Shown: positions 45,016 to 58,213, numbered from the stretch's first letter. The stretch: DNA of 64,000 nucleotides from Ligula intestinalis (GCA_036362985.1 JAYGXS010000004.1:41077907-41141906), one strand, 5' to 3'. Notes: generated by a model from the letters alone, not told the origin. A program made the numbers and translations.

Positions 45016-48000
45016 TAGTAGACTTGTGCAGCCCTTAACACATGCTCACTTACTTCATCTATCTGAGCGCAGTGCGATGACAGAGCTAAAACACCGACAA
45101 TGGGATTGGACGCAGGTGGCTGGTGCGGGAACTGCCTGCGCCTAGGCGTGTCACTAAACCTACTAATTTGTTATGCGCGCACATTCCCAATAACGCCTGC
45201 CATGCCCTGATCTATCCCCCGTTCGTCGATCGCGTAATTCCGTGTAGGAGCTTGGCACATTCTTCATCCCACTGTTGGATAAGATGTGGTCCGGCCAGGT
45301 AATCGACGATAGATCGTATCCCAACATTTATAAGCTGGTAGATATGAGTAGACATGAGATAGAGTAAGTGACTCCAGACGAGTTCACTCCAGCCATGAGT
45401 GGGCCAAAGTCCAGAGTCGCATTCCGGTCGGTGTAGTCGCCGAGTCTGGAGACCTGTAGCAGGCAGTAGGTCGCTTGTTCCGGGAGTGTCTGATAATCAG
45501 CAGTCACGACATTTAAGGTCCCTTTGTGACTTGGCTTCGGGAAGCGGTTGGCCAGTTGGCCAGACAGGTCCATGACCTAAATCGGAGGTTTGACTGTCTA
45601 GCGCGCACGGACTGGTAGGTGCGAAAGCTAGACACTCGGGTCATGCCCCACAGGCATGTAAGCAAAGCATGGCTTAGAATAAGAGGTCGCTACGACACCT
45701 TCATACTCAGTGGGCGTGATGTCCGGTTCCCTAATCATGAACAAATTGGAACTTACACCTGATACACTTTTTTATATTAACTATGCCTATACTACCAGCT
45801 ATTACGGCTGTCGGGGCCATAGAAATGGGGCCCAAGGCAGAACAGGACAGATGCGTTCCGTTAGCGGTCGGTTAACGTTCATCAACGACCTTAAATATGA
45901 GGTTGGGAACTCTGTTTTTTTAGGAGGGAGAGTATTGTAGTGAAACAAAGCGTTTTGTTTTGCCTTCAAAATAACAACAATGGGCTCACACTACCACGGT
46001 ATCACTCATTCACTTTAGCCCTTAAGAGCTGGCATCCACGGCTTGGGGGTCTCGCCCTTTACTTTGGAGGAAAGGACTGTGTACCTCCCACAGACTTGTA
46101 GTCACGACCACCAGCTCCTGACCATCAATGACAGGAGAAGATCATGAAGATTAATAATTAAATCCAAAATGACTTGATCATCTAGCCCACGTGCCAAGGT
46201 GGGCGGAGGAAGCTCCAGCAGGATTTTGTCCGTTCATCAAAATTGACAGCAGGGTTCAACAAAAGTGCCAGGACAGTTAAAGGCAAGTTATTCCGCCAAC
46301 TCGAAACAGACTCCGTCACATACGCCACTACTATCATCCTGATATAAATGCAAGACAGCGTTCGCACATTAGGAGCCATCACTTGTACGTCAGCATCCTC
46401 ACATCCAGCTTTCAGCAACTCCATGCAGCTAGGGTCACTGGCCAGATCTCTGCCCAATTTGCATACTCCACACATCCATGAGCAAGCTTCAGACAATCAC
46501 TGCAGTCCGCACATCGCAGAGTCGGTCTGAATCTACCCACTCAATTGTTTCAAAGGCTTATGCGGTAATATACATGATTGAGAAAAAGCCGAATCAATCG
46601 CTGGGAAAATACTTTTATTCATCCGATTTCTCGATATCCATCGTGGATTCGTCATCAGAGACAGTCAGAGAGCAATAGCAGACACGTGACTGTTTATTAA
46701 GCAAACAGGAGGAAGCAGGGTTAACTGACGTTTTAATACGTTTTATTTAGGGTGACTTACACAGAGTAGATGTCATCAACCCCTTCCACGTCCTTCATGT
46801 TCTAGTAGCACGAATAAGCGGATGGAGTGGAGTGGGTGTGCGGTGACCGATCCGATTTTAAGCCACATCTATGTTCGCGTGCTGGCCTCCAACCAAACAG
46901 AAGCAGAATCTATTCTAACGGCTCTCCAAAGAAAGAAGATTGGTCACCAATAAGGTCTTATGCCACAACCCTGCGCATTTGAAGAGCCTAATAGAATATT
47001 CCGACTATTTTTCTGTATGGTAACTGCTTGTGAAGTCTGGTGTCTTTGAAGGGTGATCATTCTGTCGGCACTATTGTTAAGACATTAAAAACGGTCCACT
47101 TTTTTCGTCAGAATTAAGCATATTTGTAGCTGGTTCGCATCCAGGAAAGAAAGAGAAAAAGAGGAAGATAGTTTGACTCCGTGTATAAGAAACCCGGGTA
47201 CAGGCGCACGTCGTGTGCGTGGCACGCGCAGACGGGCTCTCTAGCTCTATCGATCACTGAGCCCGCTCTCAGCTGCAGTTGACAGACCGGCTTTGACAAT
47301 ACTTGGTACACGGGGAGGGAGGTATACAACACTCAGCCCAGCCTCCTTACTATAAACAATCTTATGCGTTTGAATCTATCATGGTGCGCTAAAAAGCAAT
47401 GTTTTGGAGGTTTGCCGACTGTCGGAATAACTCGGATCACCCAGTATATGCTTGTGTGAAATGTCACTCGAGTTGCACTGGCCCCGTTTTAATTTAGCCT
47501 CCACTGCTTTCTCAAAACTGTAGGTTCCGAACCAACCACCTCTTCCCTATGGTGTGAAGTGCTGGTTCACTGTGCACAAACCAGATTATGGGGGCGCGCC
47601 TAAGCGCGTACTCACGCCGTGCCATCCAACTGCGCTAGATTCCGCCTCCAGTTTTTTTACTCGGTCATGAAAACGACTCCAGGTGTGAAAGTAGGGGCCA
47701 TTGGGTAAATGCAGTGCTTTTCGTTGTCCTTGCATCCACCATTCCTTATGGCGCACCTTCACTGCCATCAGGAAAGACGGTCAAACGGTCATAATACAGT
47801 TGACATCATCCGGAACTATGCACAAGTGCGATTTTGCGACTATTATCGGTAGGAGAACTTGCAAGTTCGAGTGAGTGATCCAGTTTACAAGCTGTATTGT
47901 TACGATGTTTGAGATGGATCCACTAGCCGTTTAGACTAGCTGCATGCTTAGCAGTTGCGAACCAGCCTGCGAAGGAAAAGTCATCGATTGGCGTCAGCCG

Positions 48001-48345
48001 ATGGTCAAGCCTGAATGGAGGAGTTATCTCTATCGGCGCCCAGCTGGTGTGGTCAACACGAAGAGGCATACCGGAAAGTCGGTGCATCATTGTCGAGGTC
48101 AGGCGAGGTCTGAACATAACGGAGTTGGAGCTTTAAGTGCACTGCACGATGGCTCGGCGCACTTAACTTTGTGCTATCACGTGATATCTGTTTATTCAGC
48201 CTAGGATACACTAATGATAGCCAAGCGACTCAGGACCCTGGAGGAAGACTACAATCCAGAACGTCTGTCTAGTATTCACTGGCATTTGTTAAATGGTGTG
48301 CTTCTAAAATACCAGGGTGCGCTAAACGTTCTAACTTAAAAAGTT
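45016..48345. other. Unassigned stretch
   Basis: No gene with recognisable domains. The longest ORFs (minus 46496-46182, 104 codons; minus 45573-45328; minus 47768-47586) contain no motif I can place. Non-coding or highly decayed repeat sequence is the simplest reading. Confidence 0.35.
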
Positions 48346-48349
48346 AAGA

Positions 48350-48926
48350 GACTATCGCATAGGGTTAAGTAAAGTAAACCATAGAAACTACGATCTTTAG
48401 GCCCCAGTTCCTTAAGAGAAGAGGAATAATGGGAGGCTAGAGCATTAGGAACTGTTAATTCTGTACAGAAAGAAGTGGAAAATAAGCAGGTGGATGTAGC
48501 GGGACGTGCCTGGCTGATTAGCTCGCGTCGAAGTGCACTTCCTCAAAGGCTTACCGATGCGGTTTTTCGAGGTCTTGATCAGCCAATCATAGTTTCCGCA
48601 TCTATGAGGTGACGAATGGGGAGCTTGCACGCGTGCCCGACGCAAGCTGCCTCTCTGCCCAAAATTTCCAGGCCGACCTAGCCAATGAAAGCTCTCCCTC
48701 TCTCTGTCTACGGCTCCGAGTTCTCTCAAACAGTCACTTGGGATCCGGTCGATCTCCTGAGCGTATGGGCTCTCCCAAGTCAATCTATTCTCATCTATTC
48801 TACTCTTCGTTGTGTACACATTAAATTTTTCCTACTACTCTGGCCTCTAAAAACTTCTGTCCTGCACTAAGTAACCATAGTCTGAAGATCGCAGTTGCAC
48901 GGTTTAACTCACTTAACCCCTGCGAT
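48350..48926. repeat. Complete TIR-type element, about 570 bp
   Basis: Both ends of the family are present, facing outward: left cgcatagggttaagtaaagt and acgatctttaggccccagtt; right gaagatcgcagttgcacggt and the tttaactcacttaacccctg terminus. Homology between the arms extends inward about 130 bp (tctgtacagaaagaagtgg against cttcgttgtgtacac). The centre is short, with no ORF of note, so it is a MITE-like non-autonomous element. Confidence 0.75.
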
Positions 48927-48929
48927 AAA

Positions 48930-50440
48930 AAATGTGACTGTCAGACGAGCGAGCAACAGTCGGCCACAGCGCCGCGTCTGAAGTGACGATAGCATAGGGG
49001 GTTTCACCAGAAGCCTAGCACGTATTTTGTTCTTGTGGCCAGTCAGAAAATGGTGCACTCTAGTTGGTTAGAGTTTTCACGGGGCTAATGCCAAGACTCG
49101 CGGTAGTGCCTCGATTTTGATCCAGCCGTAACGGCCGGTGCATGTGCACTCGTTGGCAGCAGTGAGCCTTCGCGCGAAGTCTTTTAAACGCAGTGAGTCA
49201 CCACAAGACCTCTTTCCTTCCTCAGCCCGGGAGCAGGATGCAGTAGCCCCTCCCAACCGTGATCTTTATGGTTGTGAGAATCAGCGAAAGCGTCTAGCAT
49301 GCAGATATGTGGATACGACTACGCCAACTGCTGCGCTCACGCCTATCACCAGTGGTTGTGGTTGTATTTTAATACTGAATCACAGTGGCCATGTGATAAG
49401 CCAGAGTTGGGTAGGTCCTGCGAAAGTCCTGTTCACTAAACCACATTGTAGTCAATTGGCGACGACCTCCTTTGCTAGTGGAGGTTTTTGTCGCTTGTAG
49501 AGGGAAAATACCATGCTAAATGAATCCACGTCTGTGAATACCTATACCCTTACTGAGATTAAATTCGACGGATGTGCAGTACTTGGCATACAGACTAGTC
49601 GGAAGAGGGCGGCTCTGTGTAAGCGATGAAGGCAACAAAATGAGTTTCCGCTCATGTAGGTAAGCTCAAGAAGGGAGCAAAATCCAGCCCTGGTGAAATC
49701 ACAGTAAACCACTTTTTCAACAAGAGAGGACTAGAAATCTGGAGATGATGTTAATTTTACTGATACGCGTATGCGAGTAAAGAGTTCACGATACGCTGGG
49801 TGTTTCACAGAAGAGTTATATTAAAAGTCTAAGTGCAAACTGAACAGATCGAGGAAGAAAATTGTTATACCAACATCAACCAAGTCTTCGCAGGCCTCAT
49901 AGCAAATTTTAGCTTACTGTGGAAGGACAAATGATGATTCGCAGAAGCGAAGTGCCTTCGGTCGAGAATGCCACTGAATGCAAGTGGTGGATATAATAAA
50001 AAATCAAACATAGTGAATATCTGCGAAATAAATGGAGCATAAGGCAAATGTAAGGGATTTTACTTGGTGAATTCTCGAAATTCTTTTGGACAAATAGTTA
50101 CGCTGACAACAACAAAAACCCTTTAATATAATAATTAATTCTACTTACAGTTGTCAGTAGACATTTCAAGTATATTAATGTTCACCGGTTGCGTACGTGG
50201 GCTTGAGGTGCCTGAAATATGTGCAATCACAAATAAAGTGCGCGTGAATATGTGCCCATCATGAGAAAAACCTCTAACTCTCATTTTATGGTCAAGTTTT
50301 TCTTGCTGGAACAGTCGTCTCCACAAGTTTATTACCGAATTCGCTAGCCCGCAGAGGTAGATAGAGGAACATAGTCAACTATGTCAACCTTGCCTTAGTC
50401 GACCTCTAGCATGCACTGATAATCGGACCATGTATGACAG
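48930..50440. other. Non-coding stretch
   Basis: The segment near 49020-49090 (gccagtcagaaaatggtgca) resembles 44305-44340 and may be part of a related repeat. Otherwise there are no genes or motifs. Confidence 0.35.
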
Positions 50441-50446
50441 ATAAGG

Positions 50447-50612
50447 TGGTACCAAAAAAGACAAGGGAGATCGGCCTGGCCATGCTTGGCTTGTTAGCCG
50501 TCAGCAGCCAGGTATATCTAACCCCAGGTGTAGAGTACGTGAGATTCAAACCCGGGATTTCTGGTCATTGAGTCTAAAACTTTACCGTTGAGCCACGGGT
50601 TGGTTGTGGTCA
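50447..50612 (-). repeat. tRNA-derived SINE copy, well-preserved head
   Basis: The reverse strand reads aacccgtggctcaacggtaa (box A region), then atcccgggtttgaatctcac (box B region) about 45 bp on, then the body gatatacctggctgctgacg, gctaacaagcc and gatctcccttgtctt. Of the four copies this has the clearest tRNA-like head and body together. Confidence 0.8.
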
Positions 50613-50929
50613 GATCGGGTATCGCCTGCAGCAGTTCCAAAACATTTCGTAAATTGTAGCACACAGTACATTATTTTGAAAACTGAAGAACCATAATCAT
50701 GTATAATGAGGACTTGCTCAACACAAATGAAGGATCTCGCGTTGTCCCTTGTAGGGCAGGGTCCTTATTCACTGAATACTTTCGTAAATTTCGTTGAGTG
50801 TTCTCCAACAGAGTATAATCATGATCCATCCATGAAAGCAATGCGTTGGATACTGTAGAAGCAGCACCAATAAGCGAACAGAAAAAGTGCTCTATGTAAG
50901 GACACTTCGCGGTCATAAAACATTTTATC

Positions 50930-51250
50930 GTATGGAAATTCCTACGCAGTTTATTTGAAATTGATGAATTCATTGTATTCGCCAAATCATATAACCTGCG
51001 TGCAACTTCCCTCAAGCTTCGAGGAACCTTATCCCACCTCGATGTCCGCAGCCATTCGCTTTTGCAGCGAGTCATAGGTGCCTGGAGCGTACTGCCCGAA
51101 GACGTCATAACGGAAGACACGACAGACGCATTTAAATATAAACTTGACGTAAATGTACTCAAGATATACCGTCATCTGCATAAGAAAGCACTTTCAGAAC
51201 ATATCAACGCTCTACTCAAACTTATAATTGGAGTTAATACGTAATGTTTG
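50930..51250 (+). pseudogene. CR1-like LINE C-terminal tail
   Basis: A plus-strand frame reads LFEIDEFIVFAKSYNLRATS, LKLRGTLSHLDVRSHSLLQ, RVIGAWSVLPEDVITED and TTDAFKYKLD (to about 51150), continuing to the stop at 51244. This is the conserved end of CR1-like ORF2, also seen at 58985-59480. Little of the element upstream survives. Confidence 0.8.
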
Positions 51251-51529
51251 ACAATATTGTCTACGATATTTAGGATGACTATGCGTAAATTTTACTGACA
51301 TAAAAATGTTTACATGTTAATATCCTACGCCCCATTATATAGCAAAATATTTTTTAGCTTCACTATCTTTTATACCACTTTTAATAGGGTCTTCAAAGGC
51401 CTCTCTATTACTCTTAATATGCTGAATCACTTTGGAACACTTTGAAGCCAAAACTACCACTTACTTAAGGACAACATTCGAAGACATATTTCCCTACCAA
51501 CTGCGCCTCTTTCTATAAAAAATATTTGG

Positions 51530-51900
51530 TTATCTAAGGGTGCCAAAATAAATATGAAAAATGCGTGCAACAATATTCGTCCATTAACAGGATGCACTTT
51601 TTGCAGACGACCAGAAAGCAGCTTGCTCGAAGGTTAGCACCCTGAAGTGACTGAAATATCGTAGGATTATACTGTACACTAATTCATAGTACAACTCGCC
51701 TTAAGCAATCCTTTCGAATCGAAAATAAATTCGGGAATTTTCATAACATTTTACAAAATAAAAAAACCGTAAATAGATGCGCCATAAGGGCCGCATTAAG
51801 AAGAATCAACTACGGCCCAGCTCTCAGTCCTGAGTAGGAAAGAGTAAGAAAGTGGTAACCTTCCAAGCCCCGACTCTCAGTACATAATGACAGGTGCAAA
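51530..51900 (+). repeat. Copies of two dispersed repeat families
   Basis: 51530-51700 matches the fold-back family (tgcactttttgcagacgacc; the agtgactgaaatatcgtagg block). 51775-51900 matches 26985-27200 (gcgccataagggccgcatta; the ccagctctcagtcctgagta block). Confidence 0.6.
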
Positions 51901-51904
51901 CGGA

Positions 51905-53320
51905 GCAAATTTATTGCATCGAGAAAAGCACTGGTTTGCCATGGCAATGAGTTCTTTTGCGGTACTGGCCTCATTCTATCTCGTCTCTTGCCCATACATA
52001 AGCCGACTCTCTGAATGTTTTATCTAGCTGGGGATGGGATTGGCCACACTGGTTGACGTAGAGTGAGCCCCTCGCCTACGGCGTACCACAACCCAACGCA
52101 AACCAATAAACGAGTGGTACGGGTCTGCGTGACCCCATTCCCATTTTTAAGTTCCCTGCATGCACAGCGCAGCCAGTTTGGAGTATGTTGAAAAGCCCAT
52201 TCATTCCATTCAGTGGATTTTCCATATCACGAAAAATGGATGTCTTCTACCTAGTTCAGGATATGCCAAGTAGCACTTATACCCTGATAATGCGCCTATA
52301 GTAACACACCCTGAATATTTTCGGACCAGCAATTTTTCGATATTTTTGAGGCAGGTAAATATTTGATGGCACTTGACAGTTTATATTACAAATCGAATGA
52401 AAGCATAAATACTGCATGTTGGCCGCGGAGTCCGAGAAATTGAAGTAGGCGACCGGCTGGGTGGGGGTCCTACGGAGCAGATTCAGAAAAATTCGGTGCC
52501 GGGTGAAATAATCAGGCGTGTCAGGGAACACAGGTTGACCTGCGTGACTGGGCATTCGAAAGCTAGTTAACTGTCCTCGGGATCATCGGCAACTAAGAAG
52601 TGCCTACAGAGGCTTTTAACGTTTCCCCTCGCCCTTTTTACTTCCGCAACTAAAACTCGTCCTTGTTTAAAACTCGTAAAGTAGATGCGTATGCAAATCT
52701 GTGCGTACAAACTTTGACAAATTACGTTAAATGAGGCCTTAGATAGACAGAAAATGGTTGGCAATTATGAAATGCGTTTTTAATTGTGGAGTTACTTGCT
52801 GTTCCACTCAAAAGCTAAACTATTAACTCGGGACGATAAAACTCGAAGGTTTTTTGTTCAGTGATCAGTCTAAGGGGAACTAAAACGCCAATGTAACCAC
52901 TGACCCTGTTTCTGGAGTATTCAGACAGTCCCAAAAGGAATTAACTTTCACGTCGAACCAAATCTGGATTTTTAGATCGTCAAACACGACGGACCTGTTG
53001 AAGTTCTAAAAGCACAAAAATGCCTTCCGGTCCACTAAAGGTCTCGATTTAGCTAATTTATCGTAACTTACTATAGTATTTAAAGTTAAGGCATCATATT
53101 TACGCAATTCATCAGAATAATGAAAGCTTACTCTATATAACAGTGAAAAATATTGACCAAACACAGAAACACGGCATTGTTTTTACAAGATTAATCACAT
53201 AAAACAAGCGTTCTTGTTAATTTTCAAGTTTTCAGATGTTGCCGCAAATGTGAAAAGACCGCATGAAGCAAACTGCAACTGGTGTCATATCGGAAAACGA
53301 TAGACTAGTGTTTAATGTCA
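51905..53320. other. Non-coding stretch downstream of the 4E-T gene
   Basis: No gene recognised. It includes the presumed 3' UTR of the minus-strand gene that ends at 53322. The minus ORF 52555-52277 (92 codons) has no motif I can assign. Confidence 0.35.
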
Positions 53321-53321
53321 T

Positions 53322-56300
53322 TCAGCCCCCAAATGATTGATGTCCTTCCTCCTGCTGTATTTGCTGTCGGTAGTCCTGGGGATTAGCGCCCATCGGCCCC
53401 GGGCTCGTACACACAGCCACCCCGTTCGCAGGGTTGTAGTCTGTGCAATGGGAGTTAGAGAATTGCTGGAATTCTGGCACCGGTGAATAGCCCGTCATCA
53501 TGTTCTGGAAATTCCTCCACTGCAGCAGATTGAGTGCAGAGTCCGCCAGGTATCCAACTGAGGTTAATAATATAGAAAATGAGAACAGTGACCGGCAAGA
53601 AATTTAAACATATTCCAAGCAGAACCCCATAATATAGAATAACCACAGAAAGCGAGTTTCAATCTTTATATGCGAGAGTCGGATAGCCAAAGGAGTCCCT
53701 CTAAACATGTAACAGAGTCAAGAAATTACAGTCCAAGATACACGTCCTAAAACAAAAGTTTTAGTGATCAGATGCGGATACTCGTCATGTGCAGCCCGTT
53801 CGTTTTCCGTCGATTTCCCTGGTTATTTGTGAGAAGCTCACAGAAAGAATGCTCACTCAAGAAGTGCCTAATATTTGTACATTATTTTGACGTTATTACA
53901 AAAAACTTTATCGGAATCATACGACACAAAGTTCCCCGTGAATCTGCATTTGAACACACCGCATTTTTTGGTCTTAACCTCCTTACGACGTAGTTGTTAA
54001 AACACATCCGAGTGTAAGCCGACAGATGTTTGGGGCTATTTTGTAAAGAATGTTAGAGTCATCAGAAAGATTACGATATTTTAGAGTAAAATTATGCTAT
54101 TCCATTTTTTTCGAAATACTGTATCGAATTTTTATGAGAAATGTCTGATCAAGATTTGGAATAATTTAAAATCCTAGGCCAAGCCGTAGCAACGTATAGA
54201 CCGTCAGAATTTTAAAATCACGTCATTCATTGATTCCAACCATAGAAATTAAATCAGAATTAGATTTGGATACTTTTATATGAAGCTATGGTTATTTAGG
54301 TTTTTAGAAAAAATAAATCACAGCAAGTTGCAGCTGAATTCTTCCAGCCGAAATGGTCTTGGAAAGCCTGGGACGATTACCAATGAGAAGGCAACACGAC
54401 ACTGTAAACAATGACCAAGCATTCCTAGTTATCTGAAGACAGTTTGCAATCTGCTGAATAATAGACACATTACCGAACTGCGTGCATGCAAACCAAAAAG
54501 GGAAAACGATAACAAGACGCTACTATAATTTGACTCTGAGTCAAAAATGGTTTTTTCGCATAATTACCCCTGGAACACTATATCGGTGAAAAAAATGCAT
54601 TTCGATCCATTCCCATACGAGAAAACAAAATATAAAACAAAATTAAATTAAAAGAGCAGAATGTAGGCAACATGGTGTGATATTAAACTCTTATTGGGCA
54701 AACATTCAAGCCCTCTACAAAGCTTAAGTTGATTTTTTTCGTTTTTTGACGATATTCGCGTTAAGCTGGAAAATTAAAATTGCCAGAGATGTATGTTTGC
54801 TACTTCACCATAAGGCCAAAAGCATTAGATTTAAAACATAAGTAGGCACCTTAAGACTTTACAAAAGTTTTTGAGGCTTATTCACACCTTTTGTCTCTGC
54901 TCCAGCCGCCCGATGAAGTCAACACTGTAAGATCATTGAACTGCTGAAAGGATAAGGGACGGGCGTGAGCAAGGCCAATGGCTAAACATTCGAAATATTT
55001 GGAAGTGTACTATATAACCTGCTACCACAATTGCAGATACAAGACGTGTTCACAAGACTGCATTTTTACAAAATGCAGCAAACAAATAAGTAAGGCGGGC
55101 GCTTTCTCTACAGCGGGCTAACATGTGCTATTCATTAACTCTCTGTCTCCCAAAGTTTTGAAAATGTAAACGAACTACTCGTGCAGGACACAGCGATTTG
55201 GATTGACTGATTTCCATATTCCGATGGAGCGGAAAACACCGGCTGTACAATGAGGTGCCTAGGAACGACAGCATGCGCAAAGAAGCCTGAAGGGCTAGAC
55301 AGAGGGAAAAAGAAGTGGATTTACAGTTCTTGTCTCCCACATCTGGTTGATACAGGTAACCGAATCGACATCAAAGAAGTCTTTCACGTGACTCAAACGC
55401 TCTATCATCCGTGACCAACGTCAACTTCAAATACCACGGAGACCTGCTAGTGACAACCACATGCAGTCCTCATGTTTAAACTGAAAATATTAAACACAAC
55501 CTACTTTTACCTCTTTTGACCAAATGAACTCAATACGCCGACCTCGTTATACAGGCGGAGTGGGCAGGAGGCGTGTGATCACGCCCTGAAGACGCTTATA
55601 AATTCTGTACACGACCCACATTATTACTTTCATGAAACTAAATTAGCCTGATGATTAATAACTGAAAACGTGTGTTTGCCAAGCTGACTTTTGTTCAGAT
55701 CGATTGGAAATACTTTCGAATCGTATATAAATTACTTAAAAAAGTTATATCCCACTCAAGTGAGCCAAAACGTTTCTGTCGTTTGATAAAAATATTTGGA
55801 TATTCATGAAAAGTACAAAATAAAAAGTCTGCTTGCCTAGAAAGCAGCTCTGTCTCGATAAGCGTGCAAGGAAATCAAAAACACAAATCAAGAGACTAAT
55901 TTTACCTTGAGTCACTAGTTGTATGAAATTATCCGTAGACAAAACATGTAGTACTTCAGAAACGTTAAATCAGATATGAAATTATTTGCCAGGGAAATTT
56001 TCTAACCATGTATTTACATTTAATGATTTGCCGCACCACATGAGCCTTGAGTTTTTTGGCACTAAAAAAACATCGTAAAATTTTCGACAGTCTTCACTTG
56101 AAAGCCAAAGTAAACCACATCAATTCAAAAAATAAACGTCAAAAGTACGCTACACAGAAGGGCCTTTAGGATATTGGTAAACACGAAGGATCAACCTGTC
56201 TCGATGTGATCTCTGCAAACTGAACGGAGCTCAAAATTTTAGTTCTCTACTTTAAGTAACCATTGCTCTTGTCCTCTCAAGTAAAGTTTTAAAGCAAAAT

Positions 56301-58213
56301 GTAATGATAGATGTCACTGTTTAGTTGATTGAAATTTTATGAAGAACTAGTTTTTTACACAGAGCAAATAGTAATTATATTTGAATATTCTAGAAAAGGT
56401 AATAAGCCATGTAGGCAAATACCACTTTAAAAAACAACTTACATTTGGCAAGGTTTTGCTGTTGAAGGAGTTTTTGCATGATAAAAGGTTGAAGATGAGG
56501 ACGGCCAAGCAGCTTGTTGGGATTGGGGAAAGATAGAGAAGGGAAGAAGCGATCGTACAGGCGATTATATCCGGCAGTGGTTGGAAAGTTCATGTTGACC
56601 TGAAAAGGCAGTGCCTGACAGGAATACGAGTTTTCCGTATTTTGTCTACAAGAAGTTACTAGTAAAACAATGTACCCTATGAATTTAGAGTCATCGTTAT
56701 CATGACCATGACCTGGGAACACATTACAATGCGGCGATTGATACGGCGGCTCAACACCTGAAAAATTATAACATAAAATATTTACCATTATCCATCTGAG
56801 CACCTAGATCAGACTCTATATTACATGATGCTTCCATATTTTGACTTATAAATGCGTTGGCTGATGCAGCATTTGTCTTTGAATGATACACTTAGCAGAA
56901 AAAATATTGCCTTACAATAGCACGAATCCATCGGAAAGCCTAAAGATGGTTAGTATAACGGGAAAACAAACGTTATTTCCGAGGTTTTCCGGCGGGAAAA
57001 CGTGCTGTGGGACATGAGCTGGGAGTTTTTCTTCGAGAGCTGGTATTATGGGTGAACCTTCTGGGTACTTTGCCTTGATATCATTCTCAGTGCGGGATTT
57101 TGAGGCAACTGGCGTTCCATTATGGGTCGACTTTTCAATTTCCTCGTTATTTAAAGGGTCTGTAGACTGAATATCTTTAAGATGGTTAGCCTGATTCTAG
57201 GGAAAAATAAAAAACCAAAAGTTGAGAACTTTTACTAAGATGGGGGAGCCGCTCCTGTCAAGCTTTATGCCGACTATTTCTAGTAACTTGTAGTAACCAG
57301 TCATATCGCTATCACTCTCGTAGTTGGCACTCCTTACGCGAAGTTCAAGTTCTATTTCTCGAAGAGTGTGAATTTTTGTTTTTTCTCCTAAACTGACAAA
57401 TACATATGCAGTCGTACCGGAAATATTCTGAAGATTGCTAGATTTATTGTTGACGGGCTGAGAAAGAATCACCTTAACAGCAGCTTCTGGTGCTGATCCA
57501 GTATTTTTTTGACTGTATACGTCTTTATGGTCTTCCCTCTCAATTTTTGGGGTCGCTACAGAAATTGGCCAGTCGAACCCATGATTACCTTGAGATACTG
57601 TACTGTCTTCTTCGCCTCTGTCACCAAGGTTCGTCAGTCGGTGCGATGGCATCTTAAGATCTTCAAGCTCAATTTGTTCGTCTGCATTGGACGGGCCTTC
57701 GGTAAACCATTGTGGTTTAGGTTGAGACTACAAACAATATCGAAAAAAGCAAACAAACGCTATAATGTGAATTAGAGTATTCTCTGACATCTTGGCGTTT
57801 ATCTTCGTAACTCTTTTGCTGTGCTTTGAACGAAGGTGGACGGAATCCAGCAGATTGAGAGCTAACTATATATTTTTCCGCACCAAAGTTTTTGTGGCCA
57901 GCAATGCTGAAAGACGAATTACGTTGACCTGTTCATAAGAAAATTAGTAAGCAAACCATATCGACGAGAATGAGATTCCAATGAGTCAAAACGAACACTT
58001 CTAGACTTAACTGATTTTCTTTTGACAAGCCTATCATCGAAGAATACAGGCTGTTCCATTGATGCCGACGCATCCCTCAGCTTAAGAAGTTCATCCTAAA
58101 GAGGTAAAGGCGAAATGATGAAGAACCCTTGTGTAAGATTTTCTATCGCAACGAGTTTGTTTGACAATAATAGACTTAATTGCATCATCAAGCAGCGTTA
58201 TGTGCATTGTCAT
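53322..58213 (-). CDS. eIF4E-transporter (4E-T)-like protein
   Basis: Proposed exons, reading leftwards: 58213-58127, 58095-57957, 57928-57789, 57727-57236, 57196-56972, 56939-56916, 56876-56804, 56757-56443, 53557-53322. Every intron is GT-AG and all phases match, giving about 576 codons ending in TGA. Exon 1 joins exon 2 to make YTRDELLKLR (residues 27-36), a canonical YxxxxL-phi eIF4E-binding motif resembling the 4E-T start. Exon 4 opens with KPQWFTEGPSN and EQIELEDL, resembling the Cup-homology block by which 4E-T binds the helicase DDX6. The last exon is Gln/Asn-rich (DYRQQIQQEEGH). 4E-T represses and stores mRNAs in P-bodies. Exons 1-5 are firm. The 24-nt exon 6, the single-exon reading of 56757-56443 and the 2.9-kb last intron are less sure. 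A possible extra exon (VVPRHLIVQPVFSAPSEYGN) lies near 55294-55180. Confidence 0.7.

Noticed and set aside
46182..46496. A minus-strand protein of 104 residues with several Cys
   Set aside because: No ordered zinc motif or known domain, no flanking splice sites that extend it, and a plus-strand ORF of similar size overlaps it. Treated as chance.
47586..47768. A small minus-strand ORF rich in charged residues
   Set aside because: Too short and with no family match; no neighbouring exon could be found to support it.
55128..55340. Minus-strand ORF of 70 codons as an independent gene
   Set aside because: A different frame of the same interval gives a more protein-like segment after a possible splice acceptor. 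At best it is an optional exon of the 4E-T-like gene, and phase evidence does not require it.
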